NCBI RefSeq assembly: GCF_030848805.1
Contig: NC_092362.1
Span: 18,955,642 to 19,019,641, forward strand
Origin: Temnothorax longispinosus
Lineage: Eukaryota; Arthropoda; Insecta; Hymenoptera; Formicidae
Length of the DNA stretch: 64,000 nt
Direction of reading: 5' to 3'
The translations under genes were made by a program, and so were the position numbers. The notes under the pieces are model-generated. The model made no database searches. It was not told where the DNA came from and saw nothing but the letters and a program-made list of their open reading frames with translations. The stretch's first letter is position 1, and each line of letters begins with the position of its first letter. Shown piece by piece: positions 11,963 through 25,000 of this stretch.

Positions 11963-13678
11963 GTATAAATAACATTTTTATTTCTAATAAAATAAAAATA
12001 TATTTGTCGAAAAATAACTTTTTTACAACACTGCACTCGCATAGTGCCAAAAATCTGAAAAAATTTAAGTATACTTTCGAAGGCTTTAAAAATTTATTTA
12101 TACCATTATATATGCCTGATTCTTGTTTGGGTTTTTTTTTATGAGTCCGTAAAGTCTCGGGTCTTCAAAGCCCCACTTGTTCTGCGAAGTCAAAATTACA
12201 ATTGCTTACTCTGAAGCAAAACAATCAAAATGCTCTCTGACTCTCTCCGTTGAATCCAACATAATATGTAAATCGTCAAAATGTAGCAAGTTTTAATCTC
12301 ACCAGGTGTTTCTCTCTTTTGCGATGCTTTTTTCACCAGAATTGCATGCAAACTGCAATTTCTCGTAAAATTATAAATTATAATTTATAATACACAGGAA
12401 TTAAATAAATTAACAACTGTCATCGATATATCCGACAGCGACATGTTGTATTTGCATATGCTTGAATACAAGTTTAATGCGAACGCGATTGATGCTATTA
12501 TAACGATATATCAACTGCGATTTCTACTCAATCTGCTGACAAACCGCTGACGATTCGTTTCCTAAGTCACACATCTATAAAAAAAAAAAACAGATTTTGC
12601 AGCCTGTTTTGTCATCAGAAATAAGGCAAATTTGGTGATGCAATATATGCTATTAAAGTGAAAATTTCGCCATGAATGAGATACAATGGCATGCCATTTC
12701 TGCAGAAATTGATGGTATAGAAATCAAGTAAACTTGAACGCAGATCGTTGGTTATCATCAGAATCTGCTGGTTCTGCCGTTAACACGTCATCGTATTGTT
12801 TGCGAGCTCTGTGTCAGCAGAACACAAGCTCAATCTGCTCAATGCGAATGCAGTTGACATTCGATTTCTACCGACAGTTTATTCGTCGAGAATATGTCGC
12901 CAATTTGTCCAGAAATTTATTCTTTCTGTCACAGATTTTACATAATAATGTTTTTTCCTATATAATGATTCAGAAACGTTTCCCACGTTTTGTTTCTTTT
13001 CTCTTTCTTCCTGCAAAGCATACCTACGTGTATATATTTTTTTCAAGTACGGAAAGGATGAAAAAATGCACATATCTAATTTCAGGTTTCTTCACAAAAT
13101 CCGCGATAGTTGAGTCAATCATCAATCAACGTGACGCTCAAATATTTGGATTGTAGTCTATTAATATCAGAATAAAATAATACAAGTAACAAAAAGAGAA
13201 GAAATTCGTATTTTAGAGCTATATCTTCGATCCAAAACTCCAATTAATATAAACATAAAGGGCAACATGAAGGGATTCAATCAGCAGAATCATTCAAAGC
13301 AAAGTCTCTATAGCTATATAATTCGTTATCCTTACTCCAATCCTTCCTTCCATAGCCAATCTTAAAAAAAAATTTAATTCTATCTACGTTAACAAATTAG
13401 CAAACATTATACATATTGTTTAATAAGTTTTTTTTGGAGGTTAGGCTCCTCTTGAGTTAGGAGCGTAAGCATAGGCCTTCAACCCTGCCTATTAGGTTAT
13501 ATAGCGCTCGTTTAATAAGTTAATCATTAATTATGTTAATCGGAATTTAGTCGTCGTTATAAATTTCGTGATCCAAGGTAGACGTGTGGCGTGGACCGCG
13601 TGGAGCGTGGCTCGCACGCGGCGCCGTTATCCAAAGATTCTAATTGGTCGGTCTGTTTTTGTCCAGCTGAGCTGTACC
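11963..13678. other. Non-coding stretch up to the assembly gap
   Basis: AT-rich sequence with no recognisable gene. The longest open frame (12734-13156, plus) has no motif, no matching splice sites and loses similarity to any family I know, so I do not call it. The last 120 bases before the gap turn GC-rich (cgtgtggcgtggaccgcgtg), which may be why the assembly broke here. Confidence 0.4.
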
Positions 13679-14178
13679 NNNNNNNNNNNNNNNNNNNNNN
13701 NNNNNNNNNNNNNNNNNNNNNNNNNNNNNNNNNNNNNNNNNNNNNNNNNNNNNNNNNNNNNNNNNNNNNNNNNNNNNNNNNNNNNNNNNNNNNNNNNNNN
13801 NNNNNNNNNNNNNNNNNNNNNNNNNNNNNNNNNNNNNNNNNNNNNNNNNNNNNNNNNNNNNNNNNNNNNNNNNNNNNNNNNNNNNNNNNNNNNNNNNNNN
13901 NNNNNNNNNNNNNNNNNNNNNNNNNNNNNNNNNNNNNNNNNNNNNNNNNNNNNNNNNNNNNNNNNNNNNNNNNNNNNNNNNNNNNNNNNNNNNNNNNNNN
14001 NNNNNNNNNNNNNNNNNNNNNNNNNNNNNNNNNNNNNNNNNNNNNNNNNNNNNNNNNNNNNNNNNNNNNNNNNNNNNNNNNNNNNNNNNNNNNNNNNNNN
14101 NNNNNNNNNNNNNNNNNNNNNNNNNNNNNNNNNNNNNNNNNNNNNNNNNNNNNNNNNNNNNNNNNNNNNNNNNNNNNN
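13679..14178. other. Assembly gap (500 N)
   Basis: Exactly 500 consecutive N, a round number that suggests a placeholder for an unknown length. Open frames running through it are meaningless. Confidence 0.99.
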
Positions 14179-14681
14179 TAAAAAGGGCATGTCGTTATAG
14201 GTATTGTTGTCACTTTTCCGCGATGCCGATTGGTTCTTTTGCTGCGCTTACTTCATTTGCAGCTGTCATTGTATATTTTGACAGTTGTACGTGTGTATCA
14301 AGGGTTAATAGTGTAATAGTAATAGCATAATGTCAAAGCTAAATAGCGCGCGCAACTAATAAAATCTAATTAAAATCTTTTTTGTTCTTAATCGAGAAAA
14401 TGATCACTTGCGTAAATTATAGTTTGTACGATATTAAGTAGATTTTGAAAGCTAGTAATTTTAAAATTACTAAATTTATATTTGTTACAAATGGTCCTTC
14501 GCGACGCGGTCGTGTTTCGCGCATCGTGGAAAAAAGCGTAAAATCATTATGCTCATTTGCCGTCTATGATTAGGCGGCAACAGAAGGTGTAAATATCCAA
14601 GCAATGCATTATTGCATAACATCATTGATGCTGGTAATAGGGAGAATCAAGGAGTTTGAGACAATAGAAAAACACTATAAG

Positions 14682-14805
14682 ATAAAAAAAAAAACAAAAA
14701 TAAAAAATAAAAAATATTTAAAAAATAAAAAAAATAAAAAAATATTAAAAAATAAGAAATATTAAAAAAACTATTTAAAAAATAAAAACAAGAACAAAAA
14801 AGGAG
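14682..14805. repeat. A-rich low-complexity tract
   Basis: An (A)n tract interrupted by single T, G or C. It could be an old poly(A)-like tail or simple slippage. A similar purine-rich tract lies at about 15860-15960. Confidence 0.8.
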
Positions 14806-15049
14806 ATCAGACACTAACCACCTCCACTGGTTGATCTTGGGTAACGCTAAGAGTGGGTATACTATGTATAATATGTGTACGTTTTATACCACCAATATTA
14901 CCTTTATAGGCTCGTAGCTTAAAAACTAGCATATTTTGAGGGTTGTGTGGATTTGAACTTTTCATCGGCATCACACAAACTACAGTTTTCCGTAGTTTTC
15001 GTCGATTTTAACGGTGGCCACTTTTTTCATATAATTAGTGCGTGGTCCT

Positions 15050-15373
15050 TTGAAATTGTATGATACTAATGCCAAATATATTATACGAAATCGACAGAAG
15101 ACGATTAAAATAATATAACGGTGTTTATTCTTTATCTATAGAATTTCACATTTTAAAAATTATTGTTAATTATTATAAATTTCACATAAATGTGAAAGTT
15201 TAAATCAACGCTCAAATAATAGCTTCTTGCTTGCAAAATTTGGCATTTATCTGAAAATTAAAATTATAAAATTACGATTATATTTTTCAAAATTATGAGA
15301 TACGAAATTCGTAATAATTTTGAAAAATGTAATGTTAATTTTGTAATTTTAATTATTGTAATTCGTTATTAAT
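15050..15373 (+). repeat. Dispersed ~320-bp repeat, copy 1
   Basis: This segment, starting tttgaaattgtatgatacta, is repeated with only scattered differences at 29176-29500 in the same orientation. Similarity stops abruptly at both ends (after gttattaattg). No long open frame and no terminal inverted repeat are visible, so its class is unknown. Confidence 0.85.
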
Positions 15374-17194
15374 TGAAAATTACATATTTTGAAGAATTTG
15401 TTTATAAATTTTACTTTGATTTTATTAAATATTCGATACTTTACGATGTTATATACCGCATTTCCATGTGGTTGAATACGATCGCTATTTCGGGCTTTTT
15501 CGCTGTTCCTCGCGTCAGGTGACCGTTAAGAAATAAGTTCGTACCGGCGCGACGGAGAGTCGTAACGATTTTTAATATGGAAAGTTATTAGTTCGTTGCC
15601 CCGTTGAAAATCGAAGACCCCTGTTGCGGAACCAGAATTAATCTCTGGTTTTCTTATATCTCGGATCCTCGAAAGCAGTGGTTTCGGCATGAGTACGCGA
15701 CATCAATTCGCGAAATTAATTAGAATTATATATATATATAAGAAAAGATTCTATTCTTCTTAATAAAATATTCTTACATTAACGCTAATATCAGTCATGC
15801 TTCTGTTTTGCTGATGAAAAGACATTAAAGTAGATATGGATAAAATAACTGTTTATAAAATAAAAAGAAAAAAGAAAAAGAGAAAAAAGGAAAAAGAATA
15901 AAAAAGAGAGAGACAAAAAAATAAAGAATACATTTAGAAAGAGAAGAAAACAAAAAATGTTGCAGAATACAATCACGCTACATTTTATGATATAATGTAG
16001 TTACAAACGACTATATTTTATTTTTCAATTTTTTCTCATAGAAAACCATTTCTAAAGATTTTGCCACAATATCCATATTAATTACCAAATGCATATATTT
16101 CATGCATTTTGTTATTAAATATACTTGTTTGTAACTAATTCTCGATATCAGTTATTCTATTATAAATTTTTTTAATAAGAGAAATATATATCGTAATGGA
16201 TATATATTTTAATTATAATAAGATAGAAATACACCTTAATAATGGAAGAATATTTCAAGTGTAGTTATACGGTCAGGATGCAATGATTTAAAAAACGACT
16301 GTCGTTAACTCGTTGCTGAAATGACCGCTATCGGGGGCAATCCGGAAGATCAGGGATTCATTCCTTCCTGCAGCGGGGCCCTTGACATTCAACGGGTTAT
16401 TATTAAACTTTCTTTCTCGATCTTTTGATTTCTCTGGGCTCGAGAAATCAAGGTATATTCAGCTCACTTTCCATCTTAAGAGTCGTTCTTCTCTACGTCA
16501 GCAACTGACGGGCGTGTCATCGGCGGAAGGACTTGCTCTGATAAAATTGGTGGTCTAGTTATTTCTTATTTGATCGTTGACTTGAACCGCGAAATTTCTC
16601 GGATTTTTTTCTATAATAAAAACATTTAGTAATAAAAAGTTAATGTTTTATTTTTTGCAGTTTTTGTATTAATCAAATTTCTGATTTAAAAGTAGTAAAT
16701 TTTGATATTATTATACTTATTTCGAACGCCTTTGTGTAATCTGGCATTAGTAAAATATCTCAAATGTATGTATTTGTAATATAAATGTAAGTATATATAA
16801 ATATCTCGAATTTCTTTGTAACGTATTATATTTAAATTTATTGTATTTTATATAAATGTACAACAATTCTGTACATTTTCTATTTTTTAATGTAAAATAA
16901 AAATGTAAAATAAATTTTTAAAATGTAATTTCTATGATAAGAAAAAATTATAAATAATAAAAAAGCACACATAGAAAGAAAAGAGGACCGCCGATTAAAG
17001 TCGGCGGGGGTGGTGGAGGGTTTCCACAGGTTGGTCCGTTTGCCAAAATTTTAAACTTTAAATTGAATATGTATATAGTTTGTTGAGACAAATTTCTACT
17101 TTATTTAAAGTCTCTCTAATATCATATCCGGTAAAAACGTAACAGCCTGTATAATTCGAGAATTCAGTGAATATCAGCGTGGTACGTAGAGGGT
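15374..17194. other. Non-coding AT-rich stretch
   Basis: No gene recognised. It contains a more GC-rich patch (about 15480-15680 and again 16310-16560) with no convincing frame, and a short hairpin at about 16987-17005 (gaccgccgattaaagtcggc). Confidence 0.4.
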
Positions 17195-17392
17195 GTTGCA
17201 GTGGTATACAGGTCAGTATGACGGATTGTTCATTTGTGGAGACACGCATGGTCATTCACAGCTGTATTCACTTTGACGCATTGCATTATATGTGAGTGAT
17301 TATAATGTGCCGAAGCCTACGCAGCTGTGAACGACCATGTGCGCGTGCACGAATGGGCAACCCGTCATGCTGACCTGGTATGTCGGTGCAAC
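17195..17392. mobile_element. Diverged palindromic element
   Basis: The two ends are inverted copies over about 80 bp: both read gttgca, then an ACAGGTCAG/CCAGGTCAG-like block and TTCACAGCTG. The arms have diverged by perhaps 20 percent, so it is an older insertion. The open frame across its right arm is a by-product. Confidence 0.7.
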
Positions 17393-18085
17393 AACCGGTA
17401 CATCTATGCCAGCTGTCAGCCTAGATTTGTCACACCTCATCACAAGTTCCTTGAATAAGCTCAAACTGCATGATGCGGACACTTTGAACTGAATCATTTT
17501 TATAATATAATAATTTCTATTATTTGTAATCTTCCTGAAAAAGTAGAGAAACATGGTCTTTATCGTAATTCGTTTTACGTTAGATCCACACAATACGTAA
17601 ATTTTAATTAAGAAACTAGAATATAATTCGACATCGAAGTTTCCGTTATATTCGTTTGTTGTGATATTTACAATGATCGGGAAAGGGCAAATTTTAATTC
17701 TATACCAAGAACTTATACACATCTAATAGTGTATTCCTAATACATTGAAAAGGAAAAATTATGCGCGCGCGCAGTGAGAGTGTCGCGCGCGATTACTTAC
17801 ATTTAATAAAGCGTTCATATTTCACGTAATATAATATTTTAAATTATATTGTCAGTGAAAATAGTTTGAAAATTACACAGCATACACAATACATAAGTAA
17901 TTTACTGAAAACAACAGAGATAAAATACAATTTATTTTTCATGTATCGCTATGTATTTATTTCTCTCGTGTAATAATCCGTTCAAAATAAATTATTTCTT
18001 ATTATTTGCTGTTTTTCAAAAATTAGTTATGTCTGATATTTCTGGCTTTTGCGATGTTTCATCGCGGTGAATAAACTGTATCACT

Positions 18086-18262
18086 ATTAGGTTTGACTTT
18101 CGGATTAGAGCCATGTTCTTTTTGGTTTAGAATCGTACGTTTCGTGAACATTTCAGTTCATTTCATTAGGGTGACAAACAATTTAATAAATTGAAATATT
18201 CACAGAATGTCGGATTCTAAATCAAGTACAACATGGCTCCAATTCGAAGCCAAATCTAGTAG
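18086..18262. mobile_element. Palindromic MITE
   Basis: The arms of about 55 bp (each holding gagccatgtt and tttagaatc) are inverted copies around an AT-rich centre. There is no coding capacity. Target duplication not clear. Confidence 0.75.
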
Positions 18263-18593
18263 TTAGTTATATGTTTACTTCGACAATTATTTTCGTTACT
18301 TTTTAATAACATTGTTCAAAAAAGTTATGAAAATCTTTTATCTCGCCAACAAATGTCACATTTTTAATTGTTTTAATGTGTGCAAAAAAAATTTAAGCGA
18401 TTTAAAAACAGCATTTTAAAGAACAAAGCTTATTTTTTGAAGCGCTTTTTCAAATGGTTAGAATTTTTCTTTTCCATGAAATTGTGTACCTTATGAAATA
18501 AGGGATTCTTTTTCCGAAAAATTATTTTTAACGCATTTTTACTTGAAAAATTTCTTTCGCGATACGCGCAACTATAGGGAAAGTTGAAGTTTT

Positions 18594-18735
18594 TGATTAC
18601 TCGATTAATCAAGTAATCTGAATAATAATTTTTTTATTACTCGATTAATCAAGTAATCGGAATAAGAATTTTTTGATTACTCGACCAATCAAGTAATCAG
18701 AATAAAAATTTTTGGTTACTGGATTAATCAATAAA
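18594..18735. repeat. Short tandem array, ~43-bp unit, 3-4 copies
   Basis: A unit of gattactcgattaatcaagt followed by AATC and an AT-rich spacer is repeated three times, with a fourth decayed copy. Each unit contains its own inverted repeat (GATTACT ... AGTAATC), so the array can form a row of small hairpins. Confidence 0.85.
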
Positions 18736-19066
18736 CAGTGTAAAATATTCAACAACATTAAAACGAAACGATTAAATAAGATTAAATTAATAATAATTAA
18801 AAGAGGAGCTTTTATTAGACATAAAAATAACATTAAGTTAACCATTCATTATTACAAGTGGTCTTCTGCACTACCTAATATGAGGTGCCACTAATAGTGC
18901 GTTAAGTTTTTAACGTGGACCTTCGCCTGTAGCCCTATTATACTACATTTTTTTATATATGTCCAGTACATATATATAAATATAATTTATGTATTTTTTA
19001 CATCTATTTTCCATGCAATGTTTTTATTTTACACTTTATATTGATACTGTAAACATCGGCCGTGAC

Positions 19067-19550
19067 TCCTGTCGACCCTTAAGGACGTTCTCTCGTCCTT
19101 ATACTAGAGAAAATCGATTTTCTTAGGATTTCCTTGAAACTGTGAATATATGTTAATTTAGGTGTGCTTTATGCGTGGTATAAATTTCAGTACCTCTTCC
19201 GGGATAAAAAATCAAGATACTGAGCCTCAAAGTTTCAACTTTTACTAATAAAAAGGTTTTCCAGGCCAAACGGTAAGAGATACGATGAGGTTGGCCAAGA
19301 GGACCAAAGTTGCTTCTCTCGTCGAGTTCTATAAGGAAAAAATGCCAAAACTAAAAAAAATTAAATTTTAAATTTTTTTTTAAACTTTGAGGCTTAGTAT
19401 CTTCATTTTTTATCCCGGAAGAGGTACTGAAATTTATACCACGCATAAAGCACACCTAAATTAACGTATATTCACAGTTTCAAAAAAATCCTAAGAAAAT
19501 CGATTTTCTCTAGTATAAGGACGAGAGAACGTCCTTAAGGGTCGGCAGGA
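19067..19550. mobile_element. Long palindromic transposon, ~190-bp arms
   Basis: It begins TCCTGTCGACCCTTAAGGAC and ends with the near-complement. The inverted arms match over roughly 190 bp, including the segments around 19140-19240 and 19380-19500. The centre has no transposase. The end sequence ctcctgtcgacccttaa also occurs at 19959-19976, next to the following palindrome. Confidence 0.85.
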
Positions 19551-19617
19551 GACCCAGGCAAACTCAGGTACACTCAGGTGCACTTTATGCACTAAGTGCA
19601 CGTTAAACTGCACTTTA

Positions 19618-19920
19618 CTCCGTATTTTATTTATTATAAATTTTTAAGAGCAAAAATGCAAAATCGGGCTCTGTAGCTAACTGCATTATTATATAAAGAG
19701 TATATAAAAAAAAATTCACGAATTTATGTAACTTATTTTATGAGAAATCGTGTTATTACGAATTACGGATTCGTATAATAACCAGATTTCTCATAAAATA
19801 ATAAGTTACATAGATTCGTAAATTTTTTTTATATATACTCTTTACATAATAATGCAGTCAGCTACAGAGCCCAATTTTGCATTTTTGCTCTTAAAAATTT
19901 ATAATAAATAAAATACGGAC
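19618..19920. mobile_element. Second palindromic element, ~135-bp arms
   Basis: Starts ctccgtattttatttattat and ends as its complement. The arms are nearly identical around a centre at about 19765. It sits 68 bp from the previous palindrome, and the pair is bounded by copies of ctcctgtcgacccttaa (19066 and 19959), which suggests nested or composite insertions. Confidence 0.85.
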
Positions 19921-21093
19921 TCGCAGCGAGTCGCAGCTAAGCCAACCCGACAGAGGTCTCCTGTCGACCCTTAAACCGCCCGGGATATTTCGACGCAACT
20001 AAAATCTGTCGTTAACGCAACGTTTGTTTCGCATTCCTACAAATTTATCGTCTGTATTTAACTGCAGCAATAATTACAGTATGGCAACCCTATTGATTTA
20101 CGATTATATATAATAATGCAAAAGTCGACCGATCGTATATATGATCTACTATAAAACATATACGATAATGGCGACAAATTTAAAAATAAGTGCGCATTGC
20201 TCGTGATTTATTGTCATTAAGCGCGATGCGAAAGTCGGAAGGCGCCGTTTTCATTAACCCGATAATAAAAGCACGCATTCCGTACGAACAGAGCACAGTG
20301 CGCAGCAGCTGCGTTAAAGTCCACCGCGGAAACTAGCCGAAAGAAAGTTTCACCGTTGAGAAAGAAACCGAGTGGCTTACTGCTTCGTCGTGAGCCGCGT
20401 ATGCTGTGGAAGTTCAATATTTTATTACCCCTTGGAAAAATTTTCGACTCTTCGTCGGATCCATATCGCTGAAACGGAAATTCGATATCGTATAACAAAT
20501 AGAAGCGGATGATATCAAATGTTTTGTATTTATCGTGGCAATGTCAATAAAGTGTAATATATTATAATAATCAACTCTCAGATATTTGGAATATTTGGCT
20601 TTGCAATTAATTTATTATAACAATAATGAATAAACTGAATTATATAGAGATATCGCACTGTATAATCACATTATACAAATAGCATTGTTTTTATTATGAT
20701 AATTTTATTATTCTATTACGATAATAATATGACGTAACGGAGCACGTTGAGAGAGTGCGCAATATGGTTAGAAAAACTTTAAAGGATACTGGATACGGCG
20801 TGCGGCGGACGACGGGTTCCGGACGGCAGTAGTAAACAATCGATCGAACCCGGCAAGCGAGCGATCGCGAGATATACCTATATGGACAAACCTCGTATAA
20901 ACCATGGAAAAGAGGACGGCGCGGATATCGAGCTCATATAAAGTTTTATTTCCAGGAATTCAATAATCGCTTACATCGCAATAATTCGCGAGCCATTCGA
21001 TTTTGTCTTTTCATCGTTTCTCACCGTCATTCATGGAGAATCCCGCGAATCGTGGAATCACGTCGAGCTCTCGCGATCATAAATGAGAACGTA
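19921..21093. other. Non-coding stretch between repeats and REC8 3' flank
   Basis: No gene recognised. The minus-strand frame at 20217-20498 (93 codons) has somewhat higher GC but no motif, and I see no splice partners. The block around 20740-21080 is CpG-richer than its neighbours and could be regulatory. Confidence 0.35.
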
Positions 21094-22013
21094 ATACCAG
21101 AAACGAATAACGATAATGCGCTTGTCAGCCAATCCCGAGATCGTGCTATCGATTCAAAAAGAGATGCGGTATAAAGGCAATACAGCGGCATTCTGAACAA
21201 AGTACACGCCAACTAAACAATCAATAATTATCATAAGCTTGCATTCATGTCAAGATAATTCTCTTATTGAAAAAATGGTACAAATTCCTTTTTTATAATA
21301 ATAAATAATATTAAAACTCGTTAGTTTAATTTATTCTATGTTTTCCCTTAACTTATCCCATTTTACTTTTCGTTAATTTCAATGTTAATATTGGTGAAAG
21401 AACGATGATCCGACATAACATAAATAACATAATAATATAATAACATGAATTGTTTTTCAATGCGAAGTTCTAGCATTAATATAAATTATAAACGAGCATT
21501 CTTAAACATATATATATATAATAAATTAATCCTGGTATTTGACAATCCATACCAGAAACGAATAACGATAATGCGCTTGTCAGCCAATCCCGAGATCGTG
21601 CTATCGATTCAAAAAGAGATGCGGTATAAAGGCAATACAGCGGCATTCTGAACGAAGTACACGCCAACTAAACAATCAATAATTATCATAAGCTTGCATT
21701 CATGTCAAGATAATTCTCTTATTGAAAAAATGGTATAAATTCCTTTTTTATAATAATAAATAATATTAAAACTCGTTAGTTTAATTTATTCTATGTTTTC
21801 CCTTAACTTATCCCATTTTACTTTTCGTTAATTTCAATGTTAATATTGGTGAAAGAACGATGATCCGACATAACATAAATAACATAATAATATAATAACA
21901 TGAATTGTTTTTCAATGCGAAGTTCTAGCATTAATATAAATTATAAACGAGCATTCTTAAACATATATATATATATATATATATAATAAATTAATCCTGG
22001 TATTTGACAATCC
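21094..22013 (+). repeat. 455-bp tandem duplication at the REC8 3' end
   Basis: Copy 1 is 21094-21548 and copy 2 is 21549-22013. They are almost identical except that copy 2 has an (AT)n run 10 bp longer. The right breakpoint (tccat) lies inside the last coding exon of the REC8-like gene, so copy 1 ends with a duplicate of the final codons and stop. Near-identity implies a recent event. Confidence 0.95.
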
Positions 22014-25000
22014 ATAAAGGTTTAGAAAAATCAATCTGTCGCAAAATGAGTTTCTCTTGTTCATATAAGTCTGTGAACGAGAATAATACATTAGAAAAAC
22101 GGGTAACGAACCTATGTGAAGTTTTCCCTTAACATTAAAAAAAAAACTTTCTATAGCATTCGATGACTCATCGTTTGCATATTCACATACATTTCAATTG
22201 AATCGAATTGTATGTGAATGTGCAAACAAAAGTTTTTTTCTCGTAAGTGAAGGGCTAAGCTAATGTAAGATTGCTCTCATTCAAATTCTTTTGTTAATAT
22301 ACCGTTTGAATTAGAGTGAAAAACGAAAAACATCACACGGGTGAAAAACGAGTCGTATAATATTAAGTTGATAAAATAAGAAAAAGTAAGGTAAAATTTA
22401 CCCTTTTTTTGCGAATGTAGTAACACTTACCAAGAAGTATTTCAAAAGCAGTAGCAGCATCCTCTCTCGTGTACGTGTCCGGTGAAATAAGTTCACTGAA
22501 TTTGACAGCCTCCTTGTCACGCCAGACAACTTCTAATAGCGCCAAAATCTCTTGGCTTGTCAGTGCAGGTTGCGAGTGTCCGCTTGAACTGCTGTAAAAA
22601 CAATATTTTTATCATATATCAAATAATTCGTTGATAAATGGTAGACTTGATATAACAAAACATGCTAAGTTTCGTAGGAAAGAACTATGCAAAATTGTTA
22701 GGTTACAACAAAGCAATAAAAGTTTTGTTTTTTCCTCAAGCTTTCGATTAATGAATCCTATGTTTTGTCAACATTCGTTTATAGAAACTCAAATATACAC
22801 TTAGAATATTGTTATATGTCCAACTCTTTACTTAACAATAAAAGAAAAATTCAAAATACCTGGTAGAAGGTATGGTAGAAGGTACTGGAATGTGTTTCGC
22901 CGTTTTCGGAGATTGTCGCTGTCTTTCTAATAAAATGTCTATATCTTCAAAGCATTCATCATTACTTATATTTATTCTTTCCTGATCCGGCCTCTGTTCA
23001 ACGATGCTGAAATAATATCATTTAATGATATTGAGAAATTGAGGAAATATCGCAACAGTTGAAAGACTGAGTATAAAACTGAATAATCCTTAATAATTAA
23101 ATTTTTAGTTAAATAACTTCTTGAATGTAAATATCATAAGTTCTTCATGATAAAATAGACTTACCTAGTGCCTTCTTCTAAGACAATCGCTTCCGGTACC
23201 TCTTTCGGTAATGGTACCATTGATACGTCCATAGTTTCGTAAATTATAGTTGTCTCTGTTAAGACGCTTGTAACACTATCTCCGGATTCGGCAGCAATTG
23301 CCATTTCCGTCTTTTGGAATGTACTCGCTTCTTCTGCAGGAAGATCTAGCCTGCTAACTGTCTCTTCTACACGCATTTTTTCAAAAACTAAAAATATAAA
23401 TTTATTCACAGTTATATATGCATCAATGTGAATACTTAATAAATGTCTAAATAATATAGACCTACATTGCGTAAATTCAGCAAGTGCAACATCTTCATTT
23501 ACACTCTTGAACGGCCCAGCGATGCGAGCAGCAAAGCGACTGCGTAAACTTTTGTTCCATCGCCTAGGTGAGTGCGAAGATTGGTTGAAAAGATTTATCG
23601 CCGGTGTCAGCGATAAATTTTTTGTTAATGGTTCATCCAATTTCTAAAGATAATCAAAAAATTTAGTCAGAACCTTTAAGACTTGTTTGAAATTAATCTC
23701 GCTTTTTGAACTTCTTTGTAAGTTTATATACAACTTTTGTAAGCTTATATAATGTAGGAACTCACCTTGCAATGAATGTTTACATTCTGACGCCATTTCT
23801 GAAGCTGTTTGTCACTTAACTCTGTTTTTTTATCAATAATTTTGCTTTTCTTCGAATGACTGCGGATCACAAAGTAGCTTGAATCTAATGGTTCCAATTC
23901 CATGTCAGTTTCCTCTTGCTGTGGAAGAACCAACATTCTCGTTTCTTCTCTAGGCAATTCAGCCGGTACTACCACGTCTTCTACAGGTGCAGGAAGTACT
24001 GCCACATCTTCTACAGGGGGTACATCAGTCGCCGATGCAGTGTCAGAGAATAACTGAGAAGTAATATATAGAAAGAATTAGAGGTAACAATAAAATATAA
24101 ATTAAATATAAATAAAAAGCGCAAAATAATTTTTCTAAAGAAAAAAAGTGGAAAATAGATTTTAATTTTTTCAAAACTTTTTGGTCATTATATGGCTCGT
24201 ATTCACAGTCCGTTCTTATATCAAAACAATCTTAAGTAATGTCTTAAGATGCTAATACGGTTCTCAGGTTGATTTATAATACCTTAAAATTGTACTTAAG
24301 ACTGTCTCAAATATAAAAACAAATTATGAATCAAACAAAGGGAAAAACGCCGTAATCGGACAGGACTGATTAATTGAGTGATTTTTTATGTACAATTCTT
24401 TGACCTATGAAAAACTATGAATATCGGCCTATGTATTCTCATTTGTCTTCTACTTTATGGAGTTAAAATATTCACATTATATCCAAACGACAATCATTAT
24501 CAGTTATAGACAAACTTACACGTCTTCTCTTCGTAGGCGTTTCCACCTGCATTTGCTGTGGCTGTCGTTTTTGTGGAGTTAATAACAGTCCCTCTTTGGA
24601 CTTCTTTCTTTCCGATATATCCACAAGTACTGGACCACGGGTTTCCTGAGATAACTGTTCTTCTTCGATCTCTATTCATTAAATGATATCATTAATTAAT
24701 TTAATTTAAACATAATACAATTGTCTATGTATTATATTTAAAATACCCCATTGATCCACTTACCTTCTATTGTTATATCATCAGCCGTCTTCTTTGAGAA
24801 TGCTGATCTTTCCTTTGCTGTCTGCATTTCGTCTATCCGGTCACTAAAACCATTAATAGTAAAATATATTATTCTTTGTTAAAAACGTCATGAATTTATT
24901 TTGAGCTAATAATATAAAAACGAAAAAAATCAAATAATTGCATAAACTATTGTCATTTTGTGAACTTTTGTTGAATTACAATTAAAAACACGCTACAAAA

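Noticed and set aside
13557..14213. Long open frames across the N block on both strands
   Set aside because: They consist of undetermined bases in an assembly gap and carry no coding evidence.
17300..17722. 140-codon minus-strand frame
   Set aside because: It crosses the arm of a diverged palindromic element and has no recognisable domain.
21027..21667. Two nearly identical minus-strand frames of about 60 codons
   Set aside because: They are the same non-coding sequence read twice because of the 455-bp tandem duplication.
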